A DNA stretch of 35,209 bases from Bradyrhizobium sp. CSA207. GTDB taxonomy: Bacteria; Pseudomonadota; Alphaproteobacteria; Rhizobiales; Xanthobacteraceae. The notes below the pieces were generated by a model, which had not been told where the DNA came from, did not search any database, and saw only the letters and a list, made by a program, of their open reading frames with translations. The translations under genes and the position numbers were made by a program. This document shows positions 24,320 to 32,682 of the stretch, piece by piece. How positions within the stretch are numbered: position 1 is the first letter of the stretch; each line of letters opens with the position of its first letter. The stretch is from NCBI RefSeq assembly GCF_029051685.1, contig NZ_JAACFT010000056.1, positions 1-35,209 on the forward strand, in the 5' to 3' direction.

Positions 24320-25294
24320 TTGACGAAGGAACGCTTTGTTATTTCTCGGAGGCGTACCGGCTTTGGTGATTGCCTCTGGTCGCTGGCGTCAGCCTGGTCG
24401 TACGCGCAGCGGACCGGGCGGACGCTCGTCATTGACTGGCGTGGTTCCTGTTACGTCGACCAACCGTTCAGCAACGCCTTTCCGGTGTTCTTCGAACCGG
24501 TTGAGGACATCGCTGGAGTGCGGGTGATTTGCGATGACCGGGTCAACCGGCTCTCGTTTCCCGGACCGTTCTTCCCGCGGTGGTGGAACAGGCCATCGAT
24601 CGACTGCATCAATCGTCCGGATGAGCAGATCTTCCGGGAACGTGACGAACTGACCGAGCTGTTCCAGGCAAGAGAAGATAGCGAAGCCAATACCGTTGTC
24701 TGTGACGCTTGCCTGATGTGGCGTTGTGGCGAGGAAGCCGAACGACTGATCTTTCGGAACATCAAGCTGAGGTCTGAGATTCGAGCGCGGATCGACGCGT
24801 TGTATGAGGAACACTTTAGCGGCCATAGCATCATCGGCGTTCACGTTCGGCACGGCAATGGCGAAGATATCATGGAGCATGCGCCGTATTGGGCCGATTC
24901 GGAGCTCGCCCTTCGTCAGGTCTGCATGGCAATCCGTAAAGCCAAGGCTTTGCCATACCCGAAGCCTGTAAAGGTCTTCCTGTGCACGGACAGTGCACAG
25001 GTGCTCGATCACGTATCGGGTCTGTTTCCCGATGTCTTCGCCGTCCCAAAGCGTTTCCAGGCGGATCGGGCAGGGCCCTTGCATAGTGCGGAAATGGGAA
25101 TTGAAGGTGGAGCTTCCGCTCTCATCGACATGTATCTTCTTGCGCGATGCGCTAGCGTGATCCGCTTTCCCCCCACCAGCGCCTTCACGCGCTATGCCCG
25201 TCTGCTCGTGCCGCGCATTATTGAGTTCGATCTGAGCAATCCGGAGCATTTGACCATGATCGATAACCCATACGAGCATTTCGCGGCTTCATGA
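24320..25294 (+). CDS. nodZ: NodZ, alpha-1,6-fucosyltransferase of Nod factors
   Basis: NodZ transfers L-fucose from GDP-fucose to O-6 of the reducing-end GlcNAc. The 324-residue product matches the known NodZ length. It begins (after the initiator) TKERFVISRRRTGFGDCLW, with a central IIGVHVRHGNGED (about residues 171-183) containing the arginines conserved in alpha-1,6-fucosyltransferases. The start is a TTG with GAGAAGGG upstream. No nod box was seen in the 185 bases between nolO and nodZ, in keeping with reports that B. japonicum nodZ is not strictly NodD-dependent. NolK, encoded at the right end of the window, helps supply GDP-fucose. Confidence 0.95.
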   Translation: MTKERFVISRRRTGFGDCLWSLASAWSYAQRTGRTLVIDWRGSCYVDQPFSNAFPVFFEPVEDIAGVRVICDDRVNRLSFPGPFFPRWWNRPSIDCINRPDEQIFRERDELTELFQAREDSEANTVVCDACLMWRCGEEAERLIFRNIKLRSEIRARIDALYEEHFSGHSIIGVHVRHGNGEDIMEHAPYWADSELALRQVCMAIRKAKALPYPKPVKVFLCTDSAQVLDHVSGLFPDVFAVPKRFQADRAGPLHSAEMGIEGGASALIDMYLLARCASVIRFPPTSAFTRYARLLVPRIIEFDLSNPEHLTMIDNPYEHFAAS

Positions 25295-26154
25295 AATGCC
25301 ACGAATCTGCTCAAGCCTGAGCAATGGTCGGCTAGATCATCAGCCTGATGCGGACTTCGACAGCATCGAGTTTCGCAACGTATCGCAGAAACGGTGGATG
25401 GCGACTTCCGGCGGCAGGCGAGGCCTGACCGGCGCACAACCACGGATGCGGTGCGGGTGGTAAGGCGAACGCCTGCGAAGCGTAGGCCAATGCTGGCGAG
25501 CGCCGGCGGCCTTGCCCCGCGCAATGCTTCGGGTCGTCATGTGTAAGTCGAATCGTGCGGAAAAGATTATGGTCCTTATCATCGGCTGGCCAGACGGTGA
25601 AGAGCACGGCAATGGTGGTCCGGGCCGCCGAGAAATCTGACGTAGCGGACAGTCACGTCAGAATGTCCCGGCAGCAAGGAGGCGCGTCCGGTAGATGGAT
25701 GGCCTTTGGAGGGCAATCCGTTTGCGTTGCGGTCAGCTCGTTTCTTGACGACCGCCTTGTTCATGCGCCTCTCGCAGAGGCCTTTCGGACGGATGTGTGA
25801 TGAACGGCGCGGCCGGCGGTCCATCGATATTGCTCCAGAGCCGCATTGCGCCCGTGTACGATGGCTGAGAACAGCTTGGACGAACTGGCCATCGATCCTG
25901 ATTTCCGCCAAAGACGGCTGATCTATCTCCGCCAAACCGAATGAGCCACAGACCGCCCGTGGAGTGCGACGCAGTCAGCTCGCCCTGGAATCACCAGTCT
26001 CTCGGCTCGAAAACGTCGCGCGCGCGCATTCGGCAGCGCCCGGGAGCTCGACGCCCGTTGCTGCGGCGTTGCTGCTGTCGAGAAGCAAACAGGCCAGATG
26101 TTCGGAACCTGCCATTTGGGTCGCAAAGTGCGCCCCTGGTGCCCTGCATGGCTC
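25295..26154. other. Gap between nodZ and the fixR promoter; no recognised gene
   Basis: Several frames are open on both strands (minus 25935-25579; plus 25555-25800, 25941-26231), but none has both a ribosome-binding site and a recognisable motif. The last part (26112-26126) has a partial match to the RegR-binding consensus, ending TTGGGTCGC. It lies at about -69 to -55 from the predicted start of transcription of fixR. Confidence 0.5.
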
Positions 26155-26170
26155 TGGCCCGGATCCTGCA
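26155..26170 (+). promoter_or_regulatory. Sigma-54 (-24/-12) promoter of fixR-nifA
   Basis: TGGCCCGGATCCTGCA has the invariant GG and GC separated by ten bases, as required by RpoN. It lies about 40 bases before the fixR GTG. In B. japonicum the fixR-nifA operon has such a promoter, driven by NifA, overlapping a second promoter activated by RegR through a site near -68. The partial RegR-like sequence at 26112-26126 is at the right distance. Only the -24/-12 element is strongly supported here. Confidence 0.75.
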
Positions 26171-26208
26171 CCAGGTGCACAGCCGAGGGGAGCGGAAGGG
26201 AGCCGCGT

Positions 26209-27045
26209 GTGAGTCTAGGTCTACCAGATGACAAAGCGGTCGCAGCTCAATCGTCGGAAACGGACCCTGGCGGTCCAATTCACGCCGATCGAGCGCGCCG
26301 CCCGCTGCGTAAGCGGAAGACGCTGGTATTGACCGGGGCATCGCGCGGTATCGGTCGCGCCACCGGAAAATTGTTTTCGGAAGCCGGTTGGCGAGTCATT
26401 TCTTGCGCGCGCCAACCATTCGACGCGGTGCGCTGCCCGTGGACCTCAGAGGACGACAGCTATATCAAGGTCGACCTGAGCGATCATCGGACGCTGCCGC
26501 GCGTCATTGCCGAGATCAAGGAGTGCCTTGCCGGCGCACCGTTGCACGGACTGGTAAACAATGCCGGAAACTCACCGAAAGCGGCAAACGGTACCCGGCT
26601 GACGTCGCTGGCGACCTCGGTCGATACCTGGATGAGCGTGTTCCACCTCAATCTGGTGGCGCCGATCCTGCTCGCTCAAGGTCTGTTCGATGAGCTAAAA
26701 GTGGCTTCAGGCTCGATTGTCAATGTGACTTCGATCGCCGGCTCGCGGGTGCATCCATTTGCTGGCACGGCCTATGCGACTTCGAAAGCTGCGCTCGCTT
26801 GTCTCACGCGCGAAATGGCACACGATTACGCCGCACATGGCATTCGCGTCAATGCGATCGCGCCCGGCGAAATCAAGACGGACATTTTGTCGCCTGACAC
26901 GGAAGCGCATCTTGTGCCAAAGATCCCACTTCGCCGGGTGGGTACACCCGAAGAGGTCGCCAAGGTCATTTTCTTCCTATGTTCAGATGCGGCAAGTTAT
27001 GTCACTGGCGCCGAAGTGCCGATCAATGGCGGGCAACACTTATAA
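26209..27045 (+). CDS. fixR: FixR, short-chain dehydrogenase/reductase encoded before nifA
   Basis: I chose the GTG at 26209, preceded by GGAAGGGAG, because it gives 278 residues, the length of B. japonicum FixR; the frame is open to 26098. The product is a classical SDR: cofactor motif TGASRGIG (about residue 46), NNAG, the catalytic Ser of VNVTSIAGS and Tyr-x3-Lys in AYATSKAAL. The PG motif of IAPGEI is also present. Its substrate is unknown, and in B. japonicum it is dispensable for fixation. It is the promoter-proximal gene of the fixR-nifA operon. Confidence 0.94.
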   Translation: MSLGLPDDKAVAAQSSETDPGGPIHADRARRPLRKRKTLVLTGASRGIGRATGKLFSEAGWRVISCARQPFDAVRCPWTSEDDSYIKVDLSDHRTLPRVIAEIKECLAGAPLHGLVNNAGNSPKAANGTRLTSLATSVDTWMSVFHLNLVAPILLAQGLFDELKVASGSIVNVTSIAGSRVHPFAGTAYATSKAALACLTREMAHDYAAHGIRVNAIAPGEIKTDILSPDTEAHLVPKIPLRRVGTPEEVAKVIFFLCSDAASYVTGAEVPINGGQHL

Positions 27046-27239
27046 GTGAATCCGCCCCCTGACGAACCTCGGCTAATCTGAGCTTCATCGATGGAAGTCA
27101 TGTTGGCCGGGGCGAATCCGCGCAGCGAGTTGGACAGAATAAAGCGACAAATCTAGTCACTGTAAGTGCTGCCGACGTACCATGAAGAGGCGTGATCTCT
27201 CACCCCGCCCCGAGAACTGGATGTCAAATCGAGGGGGGC

Positions 27240-29066
27240 ATGCAACACGAGTCCAACAAGTCCGATCAAGGTGATGGGGAGGATCAAGAAAGGAACGGAG
27301 AAGTCGTTATGCTAGACAGCGTTTCTCTACGCGAAAACCCAAACTCAACCTCCGACGCGGACCCCTCCGCTTGTATTGTGCCGTCGCAAGAGAAATCGCT
27401 AAGCACGATCTTTGAAATAGCGCACACGCTCACCGGCCTGTCCCGGCTCGAAGCCAAGCTGGAGAGCGTCATCGAGCGTCTGCCGTCGCTCGTGCAGATG
27501 CGGCGCGGCATCGTGTGTCTTTTCGATCATGACGGCGTGCCCGAGATCATCGTAGACGACGACCGGAGCGAAGGTCGCGATGAGCGCTGCGCAGTGCGCT
27601 TGGCACACGGAGCAATTGATCAAATCGTGACGTCGGGGCGGCCGCTCATCGTCGAGAATGTAGCGCTGCATTCGGCCTTCAGTCCTTCCGACGTCGAAAT
27701 GCTAGATGCCGCCGGTAATACGCGTGTTGCTTTCATCGGCGTTCCCATAGACATTGACGAGAAAGTTGTGGGTACGCTGAGCATTGACCGCATCGCGGAC
27801 AACGGGACATGCGCGCAGCTCGAGGACGACCTCCACCTGCTGACCATGATCGCTAGCCTTCTGGGCCAGACGGCGAAGCTGCATTGCTTTTTTGTGCGCG
27901 ATCGCGGGCGCCTTATGGACGAGGAGTTCCGGCTGCAGAAGCAGCTGTCCGAGCTCAAGCCTCATGGGCGGGAACGTAAGAAGGTTCAAGTGGACGGAAT
28001 TATCGGCGAAAGCCCGGCGCTGCGCGCGTTACTTGAGAAGATCGAGGTGATTGCAAAATCCAACAGCACGGTTCTGCTGCGTGGCGAATCGGGTACCGGA
28101 AAAGAGCTGGTCGCGAAGGCTATTCACGAGCGCTCAGCGCGCGCCAAACGGCCATTTATCAAACTGAACTGCGCAGCCCTAACTGAGACGGTGCTGGAAT
28201 CCGAATTGTTCGGCCACGAGAAGGGGGCCTTTACGGGCGCATTCAACGCGCGCAAGGGTCGCTTCGAGCTCGCCGACAAGGGAACGTTGTTTCTAGATGA
28301 GATCGGCGAGATCTCGGCGTCGTTCCAGGCGAAGCTCCTGCGCGTGCTTCAGGAGCAGGAATTCGAGCGGGTGGGCGGCAATCAGACGATCAAAGTCGAC
28401 GTTCGCGTGATTGCAGCCACAAACAAAAATCTAGAAGAGGCGGTGGCAAGAAAGGAGTTTCGTGCCGATCTCTATTACCGCATCAGCGTCGTTCCTCTGC
28501 TACTGCCACCGCTGCGTGAAAGACGCACTGATATCCCGCTTCTCGCCGCTCGGTTCTTGAAGAACTTCAACAATGAGAACGGCCGTGCTCTGGTGTTCGA
28601 TTCAAGTGCGATTGAAGTCCTCATGAGTTGCGGATTTCCCGGCAATGTCCGTGAGCTCGAGAACTGCGTGCAGCGGACCGCGACCCTCGCGCATGGATCG
28701 TCGATCGTCAGAGACGATTTTGCCTGCTGCCACGGGCAATGCCTGTCGGCCATGCTATGGAAGTGTGGACCGGAGGAAACGGCGCGACAGCCGAGCCCGA
28801 CAATCTCACTGCCCGCGAGGCTGAGCATGCCGCCAACAGAAGCTGTAACAGCCGTTCAGCCGGTCAGTAGCGAGCTGACACCGCTGGGGCCACCCGGGCG
28901 ACCGGTAGTGGGTGCTGCTGCGAAAGTCACTGATCGCGAGCGCGTCATCGCGGCCATGGAAAGATCCGGGTGGGTACAAGCGAAGGCGGCGCGCCTGCTT
29001 GGACTAACCCCGCGCCAGATCGGCTATGCCTTGCGAAGACATGGTATCGAGATCAAGCGCTTCTGA
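27240..29066 (+). CDS. nifA: NifA, redox-responsive sigma-54 activator of nif/fix genes
   Basis: NifA activates RpoN-dependent nif and fix promoters at low oxygen. I chose ATG 27240, which follows a GAGGGGGG run, over GTG 27192, giving 608 residues. Domains: N-terminal GAF (about 45-195), AAA+ core with Walker A GESGTGKE, the sigma-54 contact loop GAFTGA and Walker B TLFLDEIGE (about 235-470), and a C-terminal Fis-type helix-turn-helix (AKAARLLGLTPRQIGYALRR). Between core and HTH, the cysteines fit exactly C-X11-C-X19-C-X4-C (from MSCGFPG to HGQC), the motif that makes rhizobial NifA oxygen-sensitive. It lies 194 bases after fixR and is probably co-transcribed. Confidence 0.96.
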   Translation: MQHESNKSDQGDGEDQERNGEVVMLDSVSLRENPNSTSDADPSACIVPSQEKSLSTIFEIAHTLTGLSRLEAKLESVIERLPSLVQMRRGIVCLFDHDGVPEIIVDDDRSEGRDERCAVRLAHGAIDQIVTSGRPLIVENVALHSAFSPSDVEMLDAAGNTRVAFIGVPIDIDEKVVGTLSIDRIADNGTCAQLEDDLHLLTMIASLLGQTAKLHCFFVRDRGRLMDEEFRLQKQLSELKPHGRERKKVQVDGIIGESPALRALLEKIEVIAKSNSTVLLRGESGTGKELVAKAIHERSARAKRPFIKLNCAALTETVLESELFGHEKGAFTGAFNARKGRFELADKGTLFLDEIGEISASFQAKLLRVLQEQEFERVGGNQTIKVDVRVIAATNKNLEEAVARKEFRADLYYRISVVPLLLPPLRERRTDIPLLAARFLKNFNNENGRALVFDSSAIEVLMSCGFPGNVRELENCVQRTATLAHGSSIVRDDFACCHGQCLSAMLWKCGPEETARQPSPTISLPARLSMPPTEAVTAVQPVSSELTPLGPPGRPVVGAAAKVTDRERVIAAMERSGWVQAKAARLLGLTPRQIGYALRRHGIEIKRF

Positions 29067-29382
29067 ACAAAGCGTCGGGCTCGCTTCTCTCCCGTGCTCG
29101 GCCGACGGGATAGGAGTGCGTGACAAGAGGCGGTTGCCAGCTCTGGTGCATGAGGCGGATGCCAGCCTTATGCTTTCGTTGGGATTCGCTCGCCGGCGAA
29201 GCGTAAGGCCTCTTTACGTCGGACGGTCTTGTCATCGTCTGCTTGCAACGCATTCGCCCTATGAAACATGGCTTGGCGTCGCACCAGCGCGTGATCGCTG
29301 TGGCTCCGTTGCTGGCCGTTCCAGATCAACTGAGATCGCGCCCGCTGCGCAGCCCGTCGCAGTCGCGACGAAATGCGTGGGG

Positions 29383-29398
29383 TGGTATGACACTTGCT
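29383..29398 (+). promoter_or_regulatory. Sigma-54 (-24/-12) promoter of fixA
   Basis: TGGTATGACACTTGCT keeps GG and GC with ten bases between them and lies about 40 bases before the fixA ATG. I searched the 200 bases upstream for a NifA site (TGT-N10-ACA) and did not find an exact one, so NifA control is inferred from the promoter type and the gene. Confidence 0.78.
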
Positions 29399-29436
29399 AT
29401 TCGTGGGGTGTCTGCTCAACATCTCAGGAGAAGCAT

Positions 29437-30303
29437 ATGCACAGCATCGTCTGCATCAAACAGGTCCCCGACTCCGCACAAATCCGCGTGCATCCCGTCA
29501 CGAATACGATCATGCGTCAAGGCGTGCCGACAATCATCAACCCATATGATCTCTTCGCACTGGAAGCTGCGCTCGAGCTAAGAGACAAGTTCGGCGGCGA
29601 AATCACTGTCCTGACAATGGGGCCGCCGTCGGCCGAAGAATCTCTCCGAAAGGCACTGACATTTGGTGCCGATCGCGCTGTCCTGCTCACCGATCGTAGC
29701 TTCGCAGGCTCCGATACGCTGGCGACGAGTTACGCGCTGGCGTGCGCGATTCGCAATATCGGGAGGGAATATGGCCCACCGGACCTCATCTTCACTGGCA
29801 AGCAGACTATCGACGGCGATACGGCGCAGGTGGGACCTGGCATTGCAAAGAGACTCGGGATCCAGCAGCTTACCTATGTTTCCACAATCAAGGCGCTGGA
29901 CGTCAAGGTACGCACGATCGAGGCGGAACGGCGCTGCGAAGGAGGAGTCCAGGTGCTTCGTTCTAAGTTGCCTTGTCTCATCAGTATGTTAGAGGGAACC
30001 AATCAAATTCGCCGCGGTGCAATGATAGATGCCTTGAGTGCGGCCCGTGCCTCAATCGTAAAATGGAGCGCTCAAACTGCCGGTGTGGATGACGTGGCCA
30101 AATGCGGTCTGAGGGGGTCGCCGACCGTCGTTAAGCGTGTCTTCGCGCCCTCCGCACGCGCGGAGAAGGCGACGTGGGTGGAAGCGGCCGAGCAGCCGGC
30201 GCAAGCGTTGATCGACGCCATGTTCAAGCGCAATCCTAAGCTCGAGACGGAGCTCGCACAGCTCGCGCGTGGTACTTCATCCGCGCAAGCTAGCGGCGCG
30301 TGA
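29437..30303 (+). CDS. fixA: FixA, electron-transfer flavoprotein beta subunit
   Basis: FixA with FixB, FixC and FixX passes electrons by bifurcation towards nitrogenase. From ATG 29437 (AGGAG seven bases upstream) the product has 288 residues. It is typical of the ETF beta/FixA family: MHSIVCIKQVPDSAQIRV, INPYDLFALEAAL, LTMGPPSAEESLRKAL and FTGKQTIDGDTAQVGPGIA. The open frame extends upstream to 29026, overlapping nifA, but that part is not FixA. fixB, fixC and fixX are not in the window, as in B. japonicum where fixA stands apart from fixBCX. Confidence 0.95.
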   Translation: MHSIVCIKQVPDSAQIRVHPVTNTIMRQGVPTIINPYDLFALEAALELRDKFGGEITVLTMGPPSAEESLRKALTFGADRAVLLTDRSFAGSDTLATSYALACAIRNIGREYGPPDLIFTGKQTIDGDTAQVGPGIAKRLGIQQLTYVSTIKALDVKVRTIEAERRCEGGVQVLRSKLPCLISMLEGTNQIRRGAMIDALSAARASIVKWSAQTAGVDDVAKCGLRGSPTVVKRVFAPSARAEKATWVEAAEQPAQALIDAMFKRNPKLETELAQLARGTSSAQASGA

Positions 30304-30885
30304 AGTCGCGGCTGATCGGGCCGGGCCACTAATGGCCTTGGTCGTGGTCATGCATTGGCCCGTCGCTCGACTGCACAAGGCAGCATCGCCCTGGTCGAGG
30401 GCTCCTCGCAAAATACGATAAGGAGGGTGAACATTCGACTTGCGCATCCGAGCGCCGAGGCCGGTATCGGTCAAGATAGCAGAGGTCTCCTTACGCTATG
30501 GTTTGGCTGACCTGCGATACACCAGTTCGCTGGACGAATTCCTGCAGCCTGAAGACGTGTTTGGCAGAAATGCCGGCTGACTTCACCGCTGGAGCTCGCG
30601 CGAGGTATGTATCCCTCACGCGAGCTCTGCCTTGTTTCACGTGACCGCAATGTGCGGGCATTATCATCTCGCCGTTCGACCACAGAACGAAATAGAGTGT
30701 GGCGATAATGCTCAGCCATTCCCGGTCAACATCAGCGTCAGCTCGTCCCGATACTGTTCCAGATCGCATCGGAAGAACCGTGACCGGCAGAGTGGGCCAC
30801 GCACCACCGTGAGATCAGCGCAAGGAGAGTCACGCACCAAGTTCACTTCAGTCTTGGGCCGTCAAGGTTTCGATGGGCGCGCGTG
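30304..30885. other. Gap between convergent fixA and transporter gene
   Basis: No gene is supported. The stretch contains the strong hairpin at 30592-30627 and a weaker pair of eight-base inverted repeats (GCATTATC at 30658-30665, GATAATGC at 30704-30711). Since the flanking genes converge, transcription termination is the most likely role. Confidence 0.55.
30592..30627. terminator. Strong hairpin between convergent genes
   Basis: Fourteen-base arms GAGCTCGCGCGAGG and CCTCACGCGAGCTC pair with a single mismatch around an eight-base loop. The GC-rich stem lies between fixA and the oppositely oriented transporter gene, about 290 bases past fixA and 260 past the transporter stop. No long T-run follows on either strand. 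A bidirectional terminator is likely but not certain. Confidence 0.6.
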
Positions 30886-32223
30886 CTATTGCGCGGTTAC
30901 GGCCCTGTTAGACCGCTCGGGTCGCAACGGCTTAGCAACTCTCTTGGTGTTTCCTGGATAAATCGTCAGTGCGGCGATGATGCCGAGCAAAGCTGCAAAC
31001 ATCAACCAGAAGCCGGGCGATGCCTTGTCGTTGGTCCGATCGATCAGCCAAGTCGATGCGAGCGGCGTAAACGTGCCAAAGAGAGCTGCGGCGAGTGCGA
31101 AGGCCAAAGAAAAGCAGGTCGTGCGAACGTGCTTCGGCACGATTTCGACCAGAGCGCCCAACATGGCGCCGCTATAGGTGCCAAAATAGAACGAGAACAT
31201 CATCTCCACTATCAGCATCTTGCCAAAGCTTGGCTCGGTCACAAGCCAAGACAACGCCGGATATACAGTCACCAAGGCAAGGCCGGCAATGGTCAGCAAG
31301 ACCGGCTTCCGCCCGATTCTGTCAGAAATCGCGCCGCCAATTGGGTTCCAGATGAAATTCGTCACGGCGACCAAAAGCGTCACCAAGAGCGTGTTCTGCG
31401 AGGACAGCTGCAATACGTGCTTGCCGAACGTAGGCGTGTACACCGTGACGAAATAGAAGGTCGTGGTCGTCAGCATCGCGATCATCATGCCGAGAATGAC
31501 AATGCGCCAGTTCGCAACCGTGGAGGCAAAGACCTCGCGGGCCGTTGGGTGATTCTTCATGACCAGAAACTCCGGAGTTTCCTCCAGCGTCCGGCGCAGG
31601 AAGAAGATAAGCGGAACGATCAAGCAGCCAAGGAAGAACGGGATCCGCCAGCCCCAGGCGGCAACCATTTCGGCCGGAAGTGCTTCGCTCAAAAAATATC
31701 CGATAAGAGCCGCGACAAAGATCGCAACCTGCTGGCTCGAGGACTGAAACGATGTGTAGAAACCGCGGTTGCCAGGAGTGGCAATCTCGGAGAGGTAGAC
31801 GGAAACGCCGCCAACCTCAACACCGGCAGAAAAGCCCTGCAACAGCCGTCCGAACAGCACGATCGCGGGTGCGGCAACGCCGATCGTCGCATAGCCGGGA
31901 CAAAAGGCGATGATGATGGTGCCAATGGCCATGATCGAAAGCGTGATGATCAGGCCTTGCCGACGGCCAATCTGGTCAATATAGGCTCCAAGCACGATGG
32001 CGCCAACAGGTCGCATCAAGGCACCCAGCCAGAACACACCGAAGGTGTTAAGCAGTGAAGCGGTTTCGCTTCCTGATGGAAAGAACGCGTTTCCGATGGC
32101 ACTGGCGTAGAACCCGAACAAGAAGAAGTCGAACTGCTCGAGGAAGTTGCCGCTCGTCGCACGTAAGATCGCGCCGATGCGCGATTTGGCATTCGGCGCG
32201 TGCGCAATGGACGCTGGTGACAT
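30886..32223 (-). CDS. MFS transporter, metabolite:H+ symporter (MHS) family, citrate/tricarballylate-like
   Basis: The 445-residue product has twelve hydrophobic segments and the major facilitator signatures of the MHS group. These are GNFLEQFDFFLFGFYASAI near the start, the loop motif DQIGRRQGL between helices 2 and 3, GRLLQGFSAGVEVGG in helix 4, and the repeated DRIGRKPVL in the second half. Relatives carry carboxylates such as citrate, tricarballylate, ketoglutarate or proline with protons; the specific substrate is not readable. The ATG at 32223 follows GAGAGGA. It is on the same strand as nodM, 459 bases downstream of it. A role in carbon supply during symbiosis is speculative. Confidence 0.88.
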   Translation of the reverse strand: MSPASIAHAPNAKSRIGAILRATSGNFLEQFDFFLFGFYASAIGNAFFPSGSETASLLNTFGVFWLGALMRPVGAIVLGAYIDQIGRRQGLIITLSIMAIGTIIIAFCPGYATIGVAAPAIVLFGRLLQGFSAGVEVGGVSVYLSEIATPGNRGFYTSFQSSSQQVAIFVAALIGYFLSEALPAEMVAAWGWRIPFFLGCLIVPLIFFLRRTLEETPEFLVMKNHPTAREVFASTVANWRIVILGMMIAMLTTTTFYFVTVYTPTFGKHVLQLSSQNTLLVTLLVAVTNFIWNPIGGAISDRIGRKPVLLTIAGLALVTVYPALSWLVTEPSFGKMLIVEMMFSFYFGTYSGAMLGALVEIVPKHVRTTCFSLAFALAAALFGTFTPLASTWLIDRTNDKASPGFWLMFAALLGIIAALTIYPGNTKRVAKPLRPERSNRAVTAQ

Positions 32224-32682
32224 CGCGAGTTTTCCTCTCGGTTTGAAATGGCCGGTACCGGAGAAAATCTCACACCAGCCGAGTGCAGTTTCATGGCCGC
32301 GAATCGGCCATCAGGGCACTATCGACCAACCCGTAAGCGCCTGACGTTTCCGGCATATTTTCGGCAATTGCCGCAAACTCGCACAGTCTTTCGGGCTTTA
32401 TTCCGCTCGCGCGGCAAGTGTGACTCTCAAGCTACTGAAACCTCGGGCAATTCCGGTGACAAGCTTGTTATCTGTGTCGTGGCGGACGCACCAGCCTCGT
32501 AACTTGATTCGCCATAGATCTGCGCATGAGTCCCAGCTTCCCGATCATGAACCGGCACAACCAAGTACGCCAAGCGCTGGCGTCGCGCCTGGAGCTGGGC
32601 CGCACATCATGATGAGAACTGGCCAGGGCTTTGCGAGCCTTCGATATCTGACCCACGACGATCCCAGGTGGCGCGCTTTGGC
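32224..32682. other. Gap between nodM and transporter gene
   Basis: No gene is supported. It contains a perfect 12-base palindrome CGGCAATTGCCG (32362-32373), about 140 bases before the transporter ATG. This could be an operator for a dimeric regulator. No sigma-54 element or nod box was found on the minus strand. Confidence 0.5.

Noticed and set aside
29200..29382. Search for a NifA upstream activator (TGT-N10-ACA) before fixA
   Set aside because: TGT and ACA triplets were seen but none at the required ten-base spacing.
29026..29436. Upstream extension of the fixA frame into nifA
   Set aside because: FixA begins at the conserved MHSIVCIKQVPD with a good Shine-Dalgarno; the extension overlaps nifA and contains the fixA promoter.
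30658..30711. Eight-base inverted repeats GCATTATC / GATAATGC
   Set aside because: Short arms 38 bases apart could arise by chance; the neighbouring 14-base hairpin is much stronger.
32503..32512. CTTGATTCGC, identical to the left end of the NolA-like promoter motif
   Set aside because: The conserved centre (RCGTCA) and the TTGTA end are missing at the required distance, so it does not fit the 28-base layout.
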